DNA of 6,317 nucleotides from Verrucomicrobiota bacterium (GTDB taxonomy: Bacteria > Verrucomicrobiota > Verrucomicrobiia > Chthoniobacterales > JAFAMB01), in the NCBI GenBank assembly GCA_019241095.1, contig JAFAXJ010000246.1, forward strand, positions 1 to 6,317, given 5' to 3'. A program made the translations under genes and the position numbers. This document shows, one piece after another, positions 1-5,992 of the stretch; the first letter of the stretch is position 1, and every line of letters begins with the position of its first letter. The notes under the pieces were generated by a model that saw nothing but the letters and a program-made list of their open reading frames with translations, made no database searches and was not told the origin of the DNA.

Positions 1-1019
1 AAGCTCGAGGGCTGGCGCTTCTTGAGGAAAAGCCTACCTTAAAGGACAGACCACCGACGTTACTGAGCAATCCTCCTGCCTTGGCCGGCGGAGAAGACCT
101 GGTCACCTTCTATACAACGCCCGGCTATCACAACTGGGATCCGTCCATCGTGACCGCTTTTTCTTTCGCGATCTTTTTCGCAATGATCATTGCCGATGCC
201 GGCTACGCTTTAATCCTGGGGATCGCGCTTTTTTGGTTCTACAGGCGCATTGGACAGAGCGCCGGCGGCCGGCGCTTCCGTTCCCTTGCACTCATGATCG
301 TTATCGCGGGCTTCGTCTATGGAATACTGACCGGCAGCTACTTCGGATATGAACCGGGCCCCGACACGTGGCTAGGCTCTCTGCGCCTACTTCCTTCGCA
401 TGACGTGAGCTGGATGATGCTCTTCTCGCTTGGCGTTGGGTGTCTGCATTTAATCCTGGCAAACGCGGCTGCCGCTTTCAACGCCCACACTTTATCGGGT
501 AGACTTAAGCCCGTTGGCTGGATTGCAATTATTGCCGCAGGGATCTTCATTTTCATTTCTCGAGGCGAGGTCGCGAAATCGGCGGTTTCTGATGCTGGAA
601 TTGCATTGCTTGTCGGAGGTGCTTTGCTGTTGATCTTTTTCAGCAGCGATCGCCCGGTAACGTCTATTAAAGCCTGTCTCTTGCGGATTCTCGAAGGTTT
701 CAGCTCGCTCACCAACATTACAAAACTTTTTGGCGATACGTTGAGTTATCTCCGCTTGTTTGCCCTTGGGTTGGCTAGCGCCTCGCTGGCTTACACTTTT
801 AACTCGCTGGCCGGCAAAGTCCGCGGCGCGTTGCCCGTTTTCGGGGTGCTCTTTGCTCTTCTGGTCCTCTTATTCGGACACAGCTTGAATCTTGCGCTTG
901 GGATCATCAGCGGCCTTGTTCACGGACTCAGGCTTAACGTCATTGAATTCTTTAACTGGTCACTTTCCGAAGAAGGCACGCCTTTCACTGCTTTCTCCAA
1001 AAAGGAAACTAAATTATGA
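1..1019 (+). CDS. atpI: V-type ATPase subunit I (membrane stator), 5'-truncated by the window edge
   Basis: This is the C-terminal membrane half of subunit I, the stator of the Vo sector that forms the ion half-channels against the K ring. The reading frame is open from base 3 to the stop at 1017-1019 (338 codons visible), and the stretch before the TTG at 81 already reads like the family (PTLLSNPPALAGGEDLV), so that TTG is not the true start. Subunit I is usually about 600-650 residues, so the cytoplasmic N-terminal arm lies upstream of the window. About seven to eight hydrophobic segments are visible. Family landmarks are GYHNWDPS after the linker, ADAGYALILG in the first membrane segment, SYLRLFALGLA with the arginine at 753-755 that corresponds to the essential channel arginine, and GHSLNLALG...VHGLRLNVIEFF near the end. 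The stop overlaps the start of the K gene by four bases. Identification is firm; only the N-terminus is unseen. Confidence 0.95.
   Translation, partial: ARGLALLEEKPTLKDRPPTLLSNPPALAGGEDLVTFYTTPGYHNWDPSIVTAFSFAIFFAMIIADAGYALILGIALFWFYRRIGQSAGGRRFRSLALMIVIAGFVYGILTGSYFGYEPGPDTWLGSLRLLPSHDVSWMMLFSLGVGCLHLILANAAAAFNAHTLSGRLKPVGWIAIIAAGIFIFISRGEVAKSAVSDAGIALLVGGALLLIFFSSDRPVTSIKACLLRILEGFSSLTNITKLFGDTLSYLRLFALGLASASLAYTFNSLAGKVRGALPVFGVLFALLVLLFGHSLNLALGIISGLVHGLRLNVIEFFNWSLSEEGTPFTAFSKKETKL
1002..1007 (+). promoter_or_regulatory. Shine-Dalgarno site of atpK
   Basis: AAGGAA lies inside the last codons of atpI and ends eight bases before the ATG at 1016. Together with the ATGA overlap it supports 1016 as the K start and suggests translational coupling between I and K. 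Confidence 0.6.
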
Positions 1020-1465
1020 ACGAACTCCTGAATATATTAGGCTGGATCGGCCTTTATTCCCCTGTCGTTTTGGGTGGGATTGGCAGCGGCATAGGGTGTA
1101 CTATCGCCGGCCAAGCGGCGATCGGCGCAATGCTGGAAACAGAGGGTGGTTGGGGGCGGTATATTGGCCTCGCAATCTTACCTTCGTCCAACATTATTTA
1201 CGGCATTGTCGTGATGTTCGCCTTAACCCGGCCGATCACGCCCGGGGTCGCTGAAGGTTTATTTGTCCTTGGTCTTGGTGCGGGAATCGCACTGCTCATC
1301 TTGGGCATCTATCAAGGCACCCTTGTCGCGTCTGCCATTGCCGGTTCCAAAGAAAAACCTGCGATCTTCGGCCTATCGATCGCTCCGGCGGCTGTGGTGG
1401 AAGGGTTCTGCGTATTTACGTTCATCTTTGTACTAGTGCTGGCTGGCAGCCTGCCCTCGAAGTGA
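1016..1465 (+). CDS. atpK: V-type ATPase subunit K (proteolipid rotor-ring subunit)
   Basis: This 149-residue, very hydrophobic protein is the rotor-ring subunit that carries ions across the membrane. It has four transmembrane helices arranged as two helical hairpins, the V-type double-hairpin form, and is close in length to Enterococcus hirae NtpK (about 156). The second hairpin holds the ion-binding carboxylate E129 in APAAVVEGF. The first hairpin has no acid at the matching place: LPSSNIIYG (residues 55-63) aligns with LPGTQGLYG of NtpK. Q100 in IYQGTLVA matches the Gln of the helix-3 site. One carboxylate per four helices is typical of rings built for pumping. The ATG overlaps the atpI stop (ATGA, 1016-1019) and a good Shine-Dalgarno site precedes it. 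The next gene, atpE, starts 10 bases after the stop. Family assignment is firm; the coupling ion is inference. Confidence 0.95.
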   Translation: MNELLNILGWIGLYSPVVLGGIGSGIGCTIAGQAAIGAMLETEGGWGRYIGLAILPSSNIIYGIVVMFALTRPITPGVAEGLFVLGLGAGIALLILGIYQGTLVASAIAGSKEKPAIFGLSIAPAAVVEGFCVFTFIFVLVLAGSLPSK

Positions 1466-1469
1466 GGAG
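1465..1469 (+). promoter_or_regulatory. Shine-Dalgarno site of atpE
   Basis: AGGAG (within GAGGAGA) overlaps the atpK stop codon and ends six bases before the ATG at 1476. It is the best ribosome binding site in the window and fixes the atpE start. Confidence 0.75.
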
Positions 1470-1475
1470 ACGATT

Positions 1476-2177
1476 ATGGCAGAGCCCCTAAAACCAATCA
1501 TCGAGTCGAACAACGCCAAAGTCGCGTTGGGAGTTGAATCGCTAATCGAACGGCTGCGCAATGAGGGAGTCGCCAATGGTCGAGCTGAAGCAGATCGAAT
1601 CGTTAAGGCGGCCCAAGCCGAGGCAAAGGTTACGAAAGCTAAATCCAAGGAGGAAGCCGAGCAGATCGTCAGCAACGCTCGAAAAGAGGCTGCTAGCCTG
1701 GAAGCGGCTGGTCGTCAAGCTTTAGAGGTAGCTGCTCGGGACTCGGCCTTGGACCTGCGGAATCAACTCGAACAACGGTTTGCTGGCGAGGTGCGGCGTC
1801 TCGTTCGCGAAGAGGTCCAAAGGCGGGAACTTCTCGAAAAGTTGATTCTTGAAGTGGCTGGCCATGCGCGAGTAGAAGCGCAAGGTTCCAAGCACGTTGA
1901 GGTCCTTCTACCAGAAAAGGCAGTCGATCTTGACACTTTGACTAGAAACCCCGCTGCGTTTAAGGATGCCCCTCTGGGCCACTTCACCGCCCTGGTATCA
2001 AGAGGGCTCTTGCGAGAGGGTGTTACGCTCGCCACCAGCCGGGACCTGAAAGCCGGAATCAAGATTCGTTTAGCCGATAAAGGGATCGAGCTCGATCTTA
2101 GTGACAAAGCAATCGCGGATTTATTGATGCAACATCTGCATTCGCGGTTTCGGGCGCTGCTCGAAGGCATTCGATAA
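1476..2177 (+). CDS. atpE: V-type ATPase subunit E (peripheral stalk)
   Basis: The 233-residue product is the peripheral stalk subunit that helps hold the A/B catalytic head against rotation. Residues from about 20 to 115 are charged and alanine-rich (for example RIVKAAQAEAKVTKAKSKEE, residues 41-60) with heptad-like spacing, as expected for the long coiled coil that normally pairs with a second stalk protein. Residues from about 116 to 233 form the globular domain that binds the head, ending in SRFRALLEGIR. Length fits the family (about 190-230). No gene for a stalk partner (G/H) is seen here; this is also the case in chlamydial-type operons as far as I recall. The start is supported by a strong AGGAG. 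The next gene begins 8 bases after the stop. E sequences diverge quickly, so the call rests on architecture and operon context together. Confidence 0.9.
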   Translation: MAEPLKPIIESNNAKVALGVESLIERLRNEGVANGRAEADRIVKAAQAEAKVTKAKSKEEAEQIVSNARKEAASLEAAGRQALEVAARDSALDLRNQLEQRFAGEVRRLVREEVQRRELLEKLILEVAGHARVEAQGSKHVEVLLPEKAVDLDTLTRNPAAFKDAPLGHFTALVSRGLLREGVTLATSRDLKAGIKIRLADKGIELDLSDKAIADLLMQHLHSRFRALLEGIR

Positions 2178-2185
2178 GCTAAACC

Positions 2186-2875
2186 ATGCCCGCCTCGCCC
2201 TATGTGATGCTGATGGCCAGTCTGCCGCCACTGGGCGACCTTTTTGGTCATCAGCAACCGCCTTCGGAGCTGCAAATAAAGCGCCGATTTCGATTCTTAT
2301 CAGCATCGGACAGAGAGATGCTCTCGCGAATCGAGCAGCTCATCCGGCTGTCGAATCAACCCAAGGGATCGACCGACGCTGAAATCGTCCGATCAGCCAG
2401 AGCCCTGGTGAATGACCTGAAATCGCCGGCCCTGAAAGAGGCAGTGCAATTCGTGATGGATGTACGCACGATTGGTGTCGCCTACCGGCGTCGCAGACTT
2501 GGCCAGAAAACTCCGCCGGCCGAGCCTGATTGGGGATACAGCCGCTGGCTAAAAAAGATTGAAAATCATTGGGGGGAGCCCTATTTCGGCCTGAAGGGGT
2601 TGCTCACCTGGGTGACTCCGGGAAGGCAGCTCATCGAAGAGGATGATCCGGTTGGACTTGAGCGCTTGATTCTCACCGAGTTCTGGAGGCGGTTCACGCG
2701 GCTCAGTCAGGGACACTACTTTGACTTCACGGCGGTTGTTCTCTATTTCCTTCGCTGGAGTCTCCTCGAACGGCGTGTCAAATATAATCGCGAAATCGCC
2801 CTCAAACGCTTCAACTCGCTTATCAATGATGGAATCGGCAACTTTAAAGAACTCTTCCCACCAACAGCCGACTGA
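2186..2875 (+). CDS. DUF2764 family protein of V-type ATPase operons
   Basis: This 229-residue, mostly helical, soluble protein matches the conserved 'hypothetical' gene found between atpE and atpA in Chlamydiae, Bacteroidetes and spirochaetes (Chlamydia trachomatis CT309 type; DUF2764). Recognisable points are the N-terminus with YVMLMASLPPL (family: Y-x-L-V-A-x-L-P-x-L) and the C-terminal segment LYFLRWSLLERRVKYNREIA with its conserved W and KY. No signal peptide or membrane segment is visible. The biochemical role is not known to me. Its fixed place, and the lack of C and F genes in such operons, suggest a structural job in the V1/Vo link, perhaps replacing subunit C (d); this is inference. 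The start at 2186 gives the family N-terminus. No good Shine-Dalgarno is seen, so translation probably depends on coupling with atpE, whose stop lies 8 bases upstream. Confidence 0.82.
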   Translation: MPASPYVMLMASLPPLGDLFGHQQPPSELQIKRRFRFLSASDREMLSRIEQLIRLSNQPKGSTDAEIVRSARALVNDLKSPALKEAVQFVMDVRTIGVAYRRRRLGQKTPPAEPDWGYSRWLKKIENHWGEPYFGLKGLLTWVTPGRQLIEEDDPVGLERLILTEFWRRFTRLSQGHYFDFTAVVLYFLRWSLLERRVKYNREIALKRFNSLINDGIGNFKELFPPTAD

Positions 2876-2882
2876 TCCGCCC

Positions 2883-4685
2883 GTGACAGCCGGCGCTCAG
2901 ATCGTCGCCGTCCAAGCGGACCTTGTTACAATCAAGACTCTAGGGTCGAACCCAAGACCGCTGATTAAAAATGAGGTGGTTTATATCGTCGCCCGGCGTC
3001 AACCGGAAAAATACATCGAGCGGCTTAAAGCTGAGTTGCTCCGGGTCCGCGGCACGGAAGCCGATGCTCAGGTTTTCGAGAGTACTCGCGGAGTTGGAAT
3101 CGGCGATTCAGTGGAGCAGAGCGGGGAACAGCTTTCTGTTACGCTCGGGCCCGGGCTGCTGGGACGAGTCTATGATGGATTGCAGAACCCATTAGCTGAT
3201 CTTGCCGCAGAGTACGGAAATTTTCTGCCCCGCGGTGTGGTTGCTCCGCCTCTCGAGCTGGAAAGGAAATGGGCTTTTACCCCGAGCGCAAAAGTTGGAG
3301 ACCGACTGGTAGCTGGAAGCATTCTTGGAACGGTGCCCGAAGGTCGGTTTACCCACAAGATCATGGTCCCTTTTGATCAGATCGGGGAGGTGGAAGTGGT
3401 CTGGATTCAGAGCGGCAGCTACGCCGTGGACACCCCCATTGCCCGAGTCCGTGATCATCGCGGTGACGAACGGATTTTTACCATGCAGCAGGTTTGGCCG
3501 GTGCGTCGCCCACTCGCTGAATACCTGCTTGAACAGCGGCATTCACAGCGTCTTTACCCCGACAAGCCGCTAATTACTACCCAGCGTATCATCGACACTT
3601 TCTTTCCGATCGCGCTTGGCGGCGCTGGTTGCATTCCTGGGCCGTTCGGCGCCGGTAAGACGGTGCTGCAGAACCTGATCTCGCGGCACTCCGCGGTTGA
3701 TATCGTTGTCGTGGTTGCCTGCGGCGAACGCGCCGGAGAGGTAGTTGAAACGATCACTGAATTCCCAAAACTGGACGATCCGAAGACTGGCGGCTCGCTG
3801 ATGGAGCGAACCATTATTATATGCAATACCTCTTCGATGCCGGTGGCAGCTCGGGAAGCCTCGATCTATACCGGAATTACTCTGGGAGAGTACTATCGGC
3901 AAATGGGGCTTGACGTTCTCTTGATCGCTGATTCTACCTCTCGTTGGGCCCAGGCGATGCGAGAAACATCGGGTCGGTTGGAGGAGATCCCGGGCGAAGA
4001 ATCGTATCCCGCGTATCTGGATTCTGCCATTAGAGCGGTTTACGAGCGGGCAGGGGTAATTCAGGGCAATGATGGCAGCGTCGGCAGCTTAACGATGATC
4101 GGAACCGTTTCGCCAGCTGGCGGAAATTTTGAAGAGCCCGTTACGCAATCCACTCTGGCCACGGTCAAAACATTTATAGGGTTAAGTTATGAACGGGCTT
4201 ACAAACGGTTTTATCCCGCGGTCGATCCGCTTCTCTCCTGGTCGCGTTATCTGACGCAGATGAGACCATGGTTCGAAAAAAACGTCGCTCCGGACTGGGT
4301 TGATCGGGTGGCGGCCATGCAGGAATTGCTGCAACGTGGAAATAGTGTCTCCCAAATGATGCAGGTTACGGGAGAAGAGGGGGTTAGCCTCGAAGATTAT
4401 TTGGCTTACCAGAAGGCGCTATTCCTCGACATGGCTTATTTGCAGCAGGACGCGTTCGATAAAGTCGATGCCAGCGCGCCGTTAGTGAGACAAAAAAAGA
4501 TCTTCGACCTGATTCAGGATCTGATCGGCCGTCAATATACTTTTTCTGATAAAGCGGAGGTGCGCGATTATTTCACTCAGCTGACCAGCCTTTTCAGGAA
4601 CCTGAATTACAGTCCAGATAACAGCACGCTTTACACGGAGTATTACGAAAAGATTCTTGAGCTGGCGGATGCCCGAACAGCTTGA
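2883..4685 (+). CDS. atpA: V-type ATPase subunit A (catalytic alpha chain)
   Basis: This is the catalytic nucleotide-binding subunit of the V1 head, about 600 residues (family about 580-600). With the GTG start at 2883 the order is: N-terminal beta-barrel (residues 1-70), the A-specific non-homologous insert with GTVPEGRFTHKIMVPF (about 150-165), P-loop GPFGAGKT (Lys259), catalytic glutamate in GERAGEVVE (Glu282), SSMPVAARE, DSTSRWAQAMRE, EEIPGEESYPAY, SPAGGNFEEPVTQ, and a helical C-terminal domain ending in ELADARTA. All key residues are present, so the enzyme should be active. Start choice: GTG 2883 gives an N-terminus as short as in relatives and lies 7 bases after the preceding stop. ATG at 2826 or 2829 is possible but would overlap the upstream gene by about 50 bases and add 18-19 unusual residues. 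No start has a clear Shine-Dalgarno. Unlike in canonical operons, atpB does not follow. Confidence 0.96.
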   Translation: MTAGAQIVAVQADLVTIKTLGSNPRPLIKNEVVYIVARRQPEKYIERLKAELLRVRGTEADAQVFESTRGVGIGDSVEQSGEQLSVTLGPGLLGRVYDGLQNPLADLAAEYGNFLPRGVVAPPLELERKWAFTPSAKVGDRLVAGSILGTVPEGRFTHKIMVPFDQIGEVEVVWIQSGSYAVDTPIARVRDHRGDERIFTMQQVWPVRRPLAEYLLEQRHSQRLYPDKPLITTQRIIDTFFPIALGGAGCIPGPFGAGKTVLQNLISRHSAVDIVVVVACGERAGEVVETITEFPKLDDPKTGGSLMERTIIICNTSSMPVAAREASIYTGITLGEYYRQMGLDVLLIADSTSRWAQAMRETSGRLEEIPGEESYPAYLDSAIRAVYERAGVIQGNDGSVGSLTMIGTVSPAGGNFEEPVTQSTLATVKTFIGLSYERAYKRFYPAVDPLLSWSRYLTQMRPWFEKNVAPDWVDRVAAMQELLQRGNSVSQMMQVTGEEGVSLEDYLAYQKALFLDMAYLQQDAFDKVDASAPLVRQKKIFDLIQDLIGRQYTFSDKAEVRDYFTQLTSLFRNLNYSPDNSTLYTEYYEKILELADARTA

Positions 4686-4699
4686 GGTCCGAGCTGCGC

Positions 4700-4826
4700 T
4701 AACCCATTCGCGGACGACACCGGCGCATTACCTCCTTTCTAGCTCTCATTGCAAACGTCGGTGCGGCGCTGGGGAACATGATGCTTGTGAAATACCCTTG
4801 CCGAGGTGTCCGCGGTAGTTGGGTTA
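4700..4826. repeat. Imperfect inverted-repeat element with TA ends (MITE-like)
   Basis: Two 22-base arms, 4700-4721 and 4805-4826, are reverse complements of each other except for offset 3-base insertions and two mismatches. Paired blocks are TAACCCA with TGGGTTA (7), CGCGGAC with GTCCGCG (7) and ACC with GGT (3), 17 pairs in all, around 83 bases of spacer. The matching stops sharply at both outer ends. Each end carries TA, as a small non-coding element inserted at TA (IS630/mariner type) would show, although a plain stem-loop would look the same. It begins 14 bases after the atpA stop, has no T-tract like a terminator, and no ORF of note. The repeat is directly visible; its origin as a mobile element is inference. 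Confidence 0.5.
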
Positions 4827-4837
4827 AAACCTGCAGG

Positions 4838-4973
4838 GCGATGTCGAAGATACGAAGTTATTCCAGCAGGCTGACCGGACTTTTTAAAAACCTTAATTAC
4901 AGTCCTGACGACAGCCAATTTAGAGGAGTATAATTCCATGATTATGGAATTGGCGAATGCCAGTATGACATGA
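4838..4973 (+). pseudogene. Relic of the 3' end of a second, diverged atpA
   Basis: This stretch repeats the last 40 or so codons of atpA in degraded form. The core at 4871-4915 matches 4580-4624 at 36 of 45 bases and reads LTGLFKNLNYSPDDS against LTSLFRNLNYSPDNS of the intact gene. A 2-base deletion follows (13 bases at 4916-4928 against 15 in atpA), putting a stop in the first frame. After it the match resumes in the new frame as MELANA against LELADA (residues before the stop), and both copies end in TGA exactly four codons after that GCG. Upstream of 4859 the match fades (KIRSY against EVRDY), so the left border is approximate. Four of the nine core differences are synonymous and two of the three amino-acid changes (Arg/Lys and Asn/Asp) are conservative, suggesting the copy diverged while still functional and decayed later. 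It cannot be translated into a working subunit. Confidence 0.85.
4905..4934 (+). promoter_or_regulatory. Possible promoter for ppk2
   Basis: An exact TATAAT (4929-4934) lies inside the atpA relic, with a weaker CTGACG (4905-4910, four of six matches to TTGACA) 18 bases upstream. Transcription would start near 4941, leaving a leader of about 84 bases before the kinase ATG. The corresponding bases in intact atpA are TATTAC, so this -10 box arose in the relic. A match to consensus by chance is possible, and the organism's sigma-factor preference is unknown. Confidence 0.35.
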
Positions 4974-5024
4974 GGGCATCGTCCGGTAGAATCATGAACG
5001 AATGTCGGCACTCAACCTGATCCC

Positions 5025-5942
5025 ATGAAAATGAAGACTGCGGAGATAATTGAGGACTCTAAAAAATTCATTGCCCCTTTTCGCGTCACGGCCGGCCAGA
5101 ATTTTCGGCTTGAAGAGGTAGATCCGAACAACACCGGTCAGGGCATTGCCGGAGACAAAACAAAGGCCAAAGAACTGCTCCAACAGGGGGTGAAAGCACT
5201 TGCTGATCTTCAGGACAAACTTTACGCACAGGACCAATGGGCAATCCTGCTGATCTTCCAGGCAATGGACGCCGCTGGCAAAGACGGGGCAATCAAGCAC
5301 GTCATGTCGGGAGTGAATCCTCAAGGTTGCCAGGTCTATTCGTTTAAGAGCCCCTCAGCAGAAGATCTCAATCACGATTACCTTTGGCGCAGCATGAGGT
5401 GTTTGCCCGAGCGGGGCCGCATCGGCATCTTCAACCGTAGTTACTACGAGGAAACACTGGTGGTCCGTGTTCATCCTGAGCTGCTTGCAAAGCAAAGAAT
5501 ACCAGAGTGCCTGATGACCAAGGACATCTGGGACGACCGCTACAAGGACATTCGTCATTTCGAGCGCTATCTCACGAACAACGGAGTTGTCATTCGGAAG
5601 TTCTTCTTGCACGTCTCTGCTGACGAACAGAGAAAACGCTTTCTTCAGCGTCTCGATAGTTCGGCAAAAAACTGGAAATTCTCGGAAGCCGATTCTCGTG
5701 AACGCGGTTTTTGGAACGACTACATGAAAGCCTACCAGGAAACAATCTGCAACACCGCGGCCGATTACGCTCCTTGGTATGTCGTACCGGCAAACAACAA
5801 ATGGTTTACTCGGTTAGTCGTTGCCGCGGTTGTGATCGATGCACTCGCGGCATTAAATCTCCAATATCCCCAGGTCGGGGAGGCTCAGCGCCAACAATTG
5901 GAAATCGCTAAAAAGGCGCTAGAAAAAGAAGAAAGGCAGTAG
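5025..5942 (+). CDS. ppk2: Polyphosphate kinase 2 family protein (polyphosphate:nucleotide phosphotransferase)
   Basis: The 305-residue cytoplasmic enzyme moves phosphate between inorganic polyphosphate and nucleoside mono- or diphosphates. It has the P-loop kinase fold of PPK2: a variable N-terminus to about residue 70, Walker A DAAGKDG (82-88) followed by AIKHVMSGVNPQG, Walker B-like GIFNRSYYEE (134-143), the arginine-rich lid RLDSS...WKFSEAD..ER (209-227), and YAPWYVVPANNKWF (248-261). The GKDG loop, YLWR, and overall length resemble class III enzymes such as that of Meiothermus ruber, which can phosphorylate both AMP and ADP; the class is inference. A charged tail (KKALEKEERQ) ends the protein. 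The ATG at 5025 is chosen; ATG 5031 is an alternative, and an in-frame stop at 4995 limits extension. No clear Shine-Dalgarno is seen. The gene follows the atpA relic by 51 bases and is probably a separate transcription unit, ended by the hairpin at 5951. Confidence 0.93.
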   Translation: MKMKTAEIIEDSKKFIAPFRVTAGQNFRLEEVDPNNTGQGIAGDKTKAKELLQQGVKALADLQDKLYAQDQWAILLIFQAMDAAGKDGAIKHVMSGVNPQGCQVYSFKSPSAEDLNHDYLWRSMRCLPERGRIGIFNRSYYEETLVVRVHPELLAKQRIPECLMTKDIWDDRYKDIRHFERYLTNNGVVIRKFFLHVSADEQRKRFLQRLDSSAKNWKFSEADSRERGFWNDYMKAYQETICNTAADYAPWYVVPANNKWFTRLVVAAVVIDALAALNLQYPQVGEAQRQQLEIAKKALEKEERQ

Positions 5943-5950
5943 CAGGTGAT

Positions 5951-5992
5951 AGCTGAAGAGCTGATAGGTTGGAGTTAGCAGCTTTTTTCAGC
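5951..5992 (+). terminator. Probable rho-independent terminator of ppk2
   Basis: Nine bases after the ppk2 stop, AGCTG (5959-5963) can pair with CAGCT (5979-5983), extended after one mismatch by two A-T pairs, and a run of six T (5983-5988) follows. An outer stem GCTGAA (5952-5957) with TTCAGC (5987-5992) could enlarge the hairpin. The inner stem is only moderately stable, but hairpin plus T-run plus position fit a terminator. Confidence 0.55.

Noticed and set aside
81..83. TTG as the start of subunit I
   Set aside because: The frame is open to the window edge and the codons before it already encode family-typical sequence; the gene simply begins upstream.
2721..2825. 5' extension of the atpA frame from a TTG at 2721
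   Set aside because: It lies entirely within the DUF2764 gene, and the extra residues have no counterpart in subunit A proteins.
4739..5011. Minus-strand open frame of 90 codons in the gap after atpA
   Set aside because: It runs antisense through the inverted repeat and the atpA relic, whose sense-strand origin explains the openness better.
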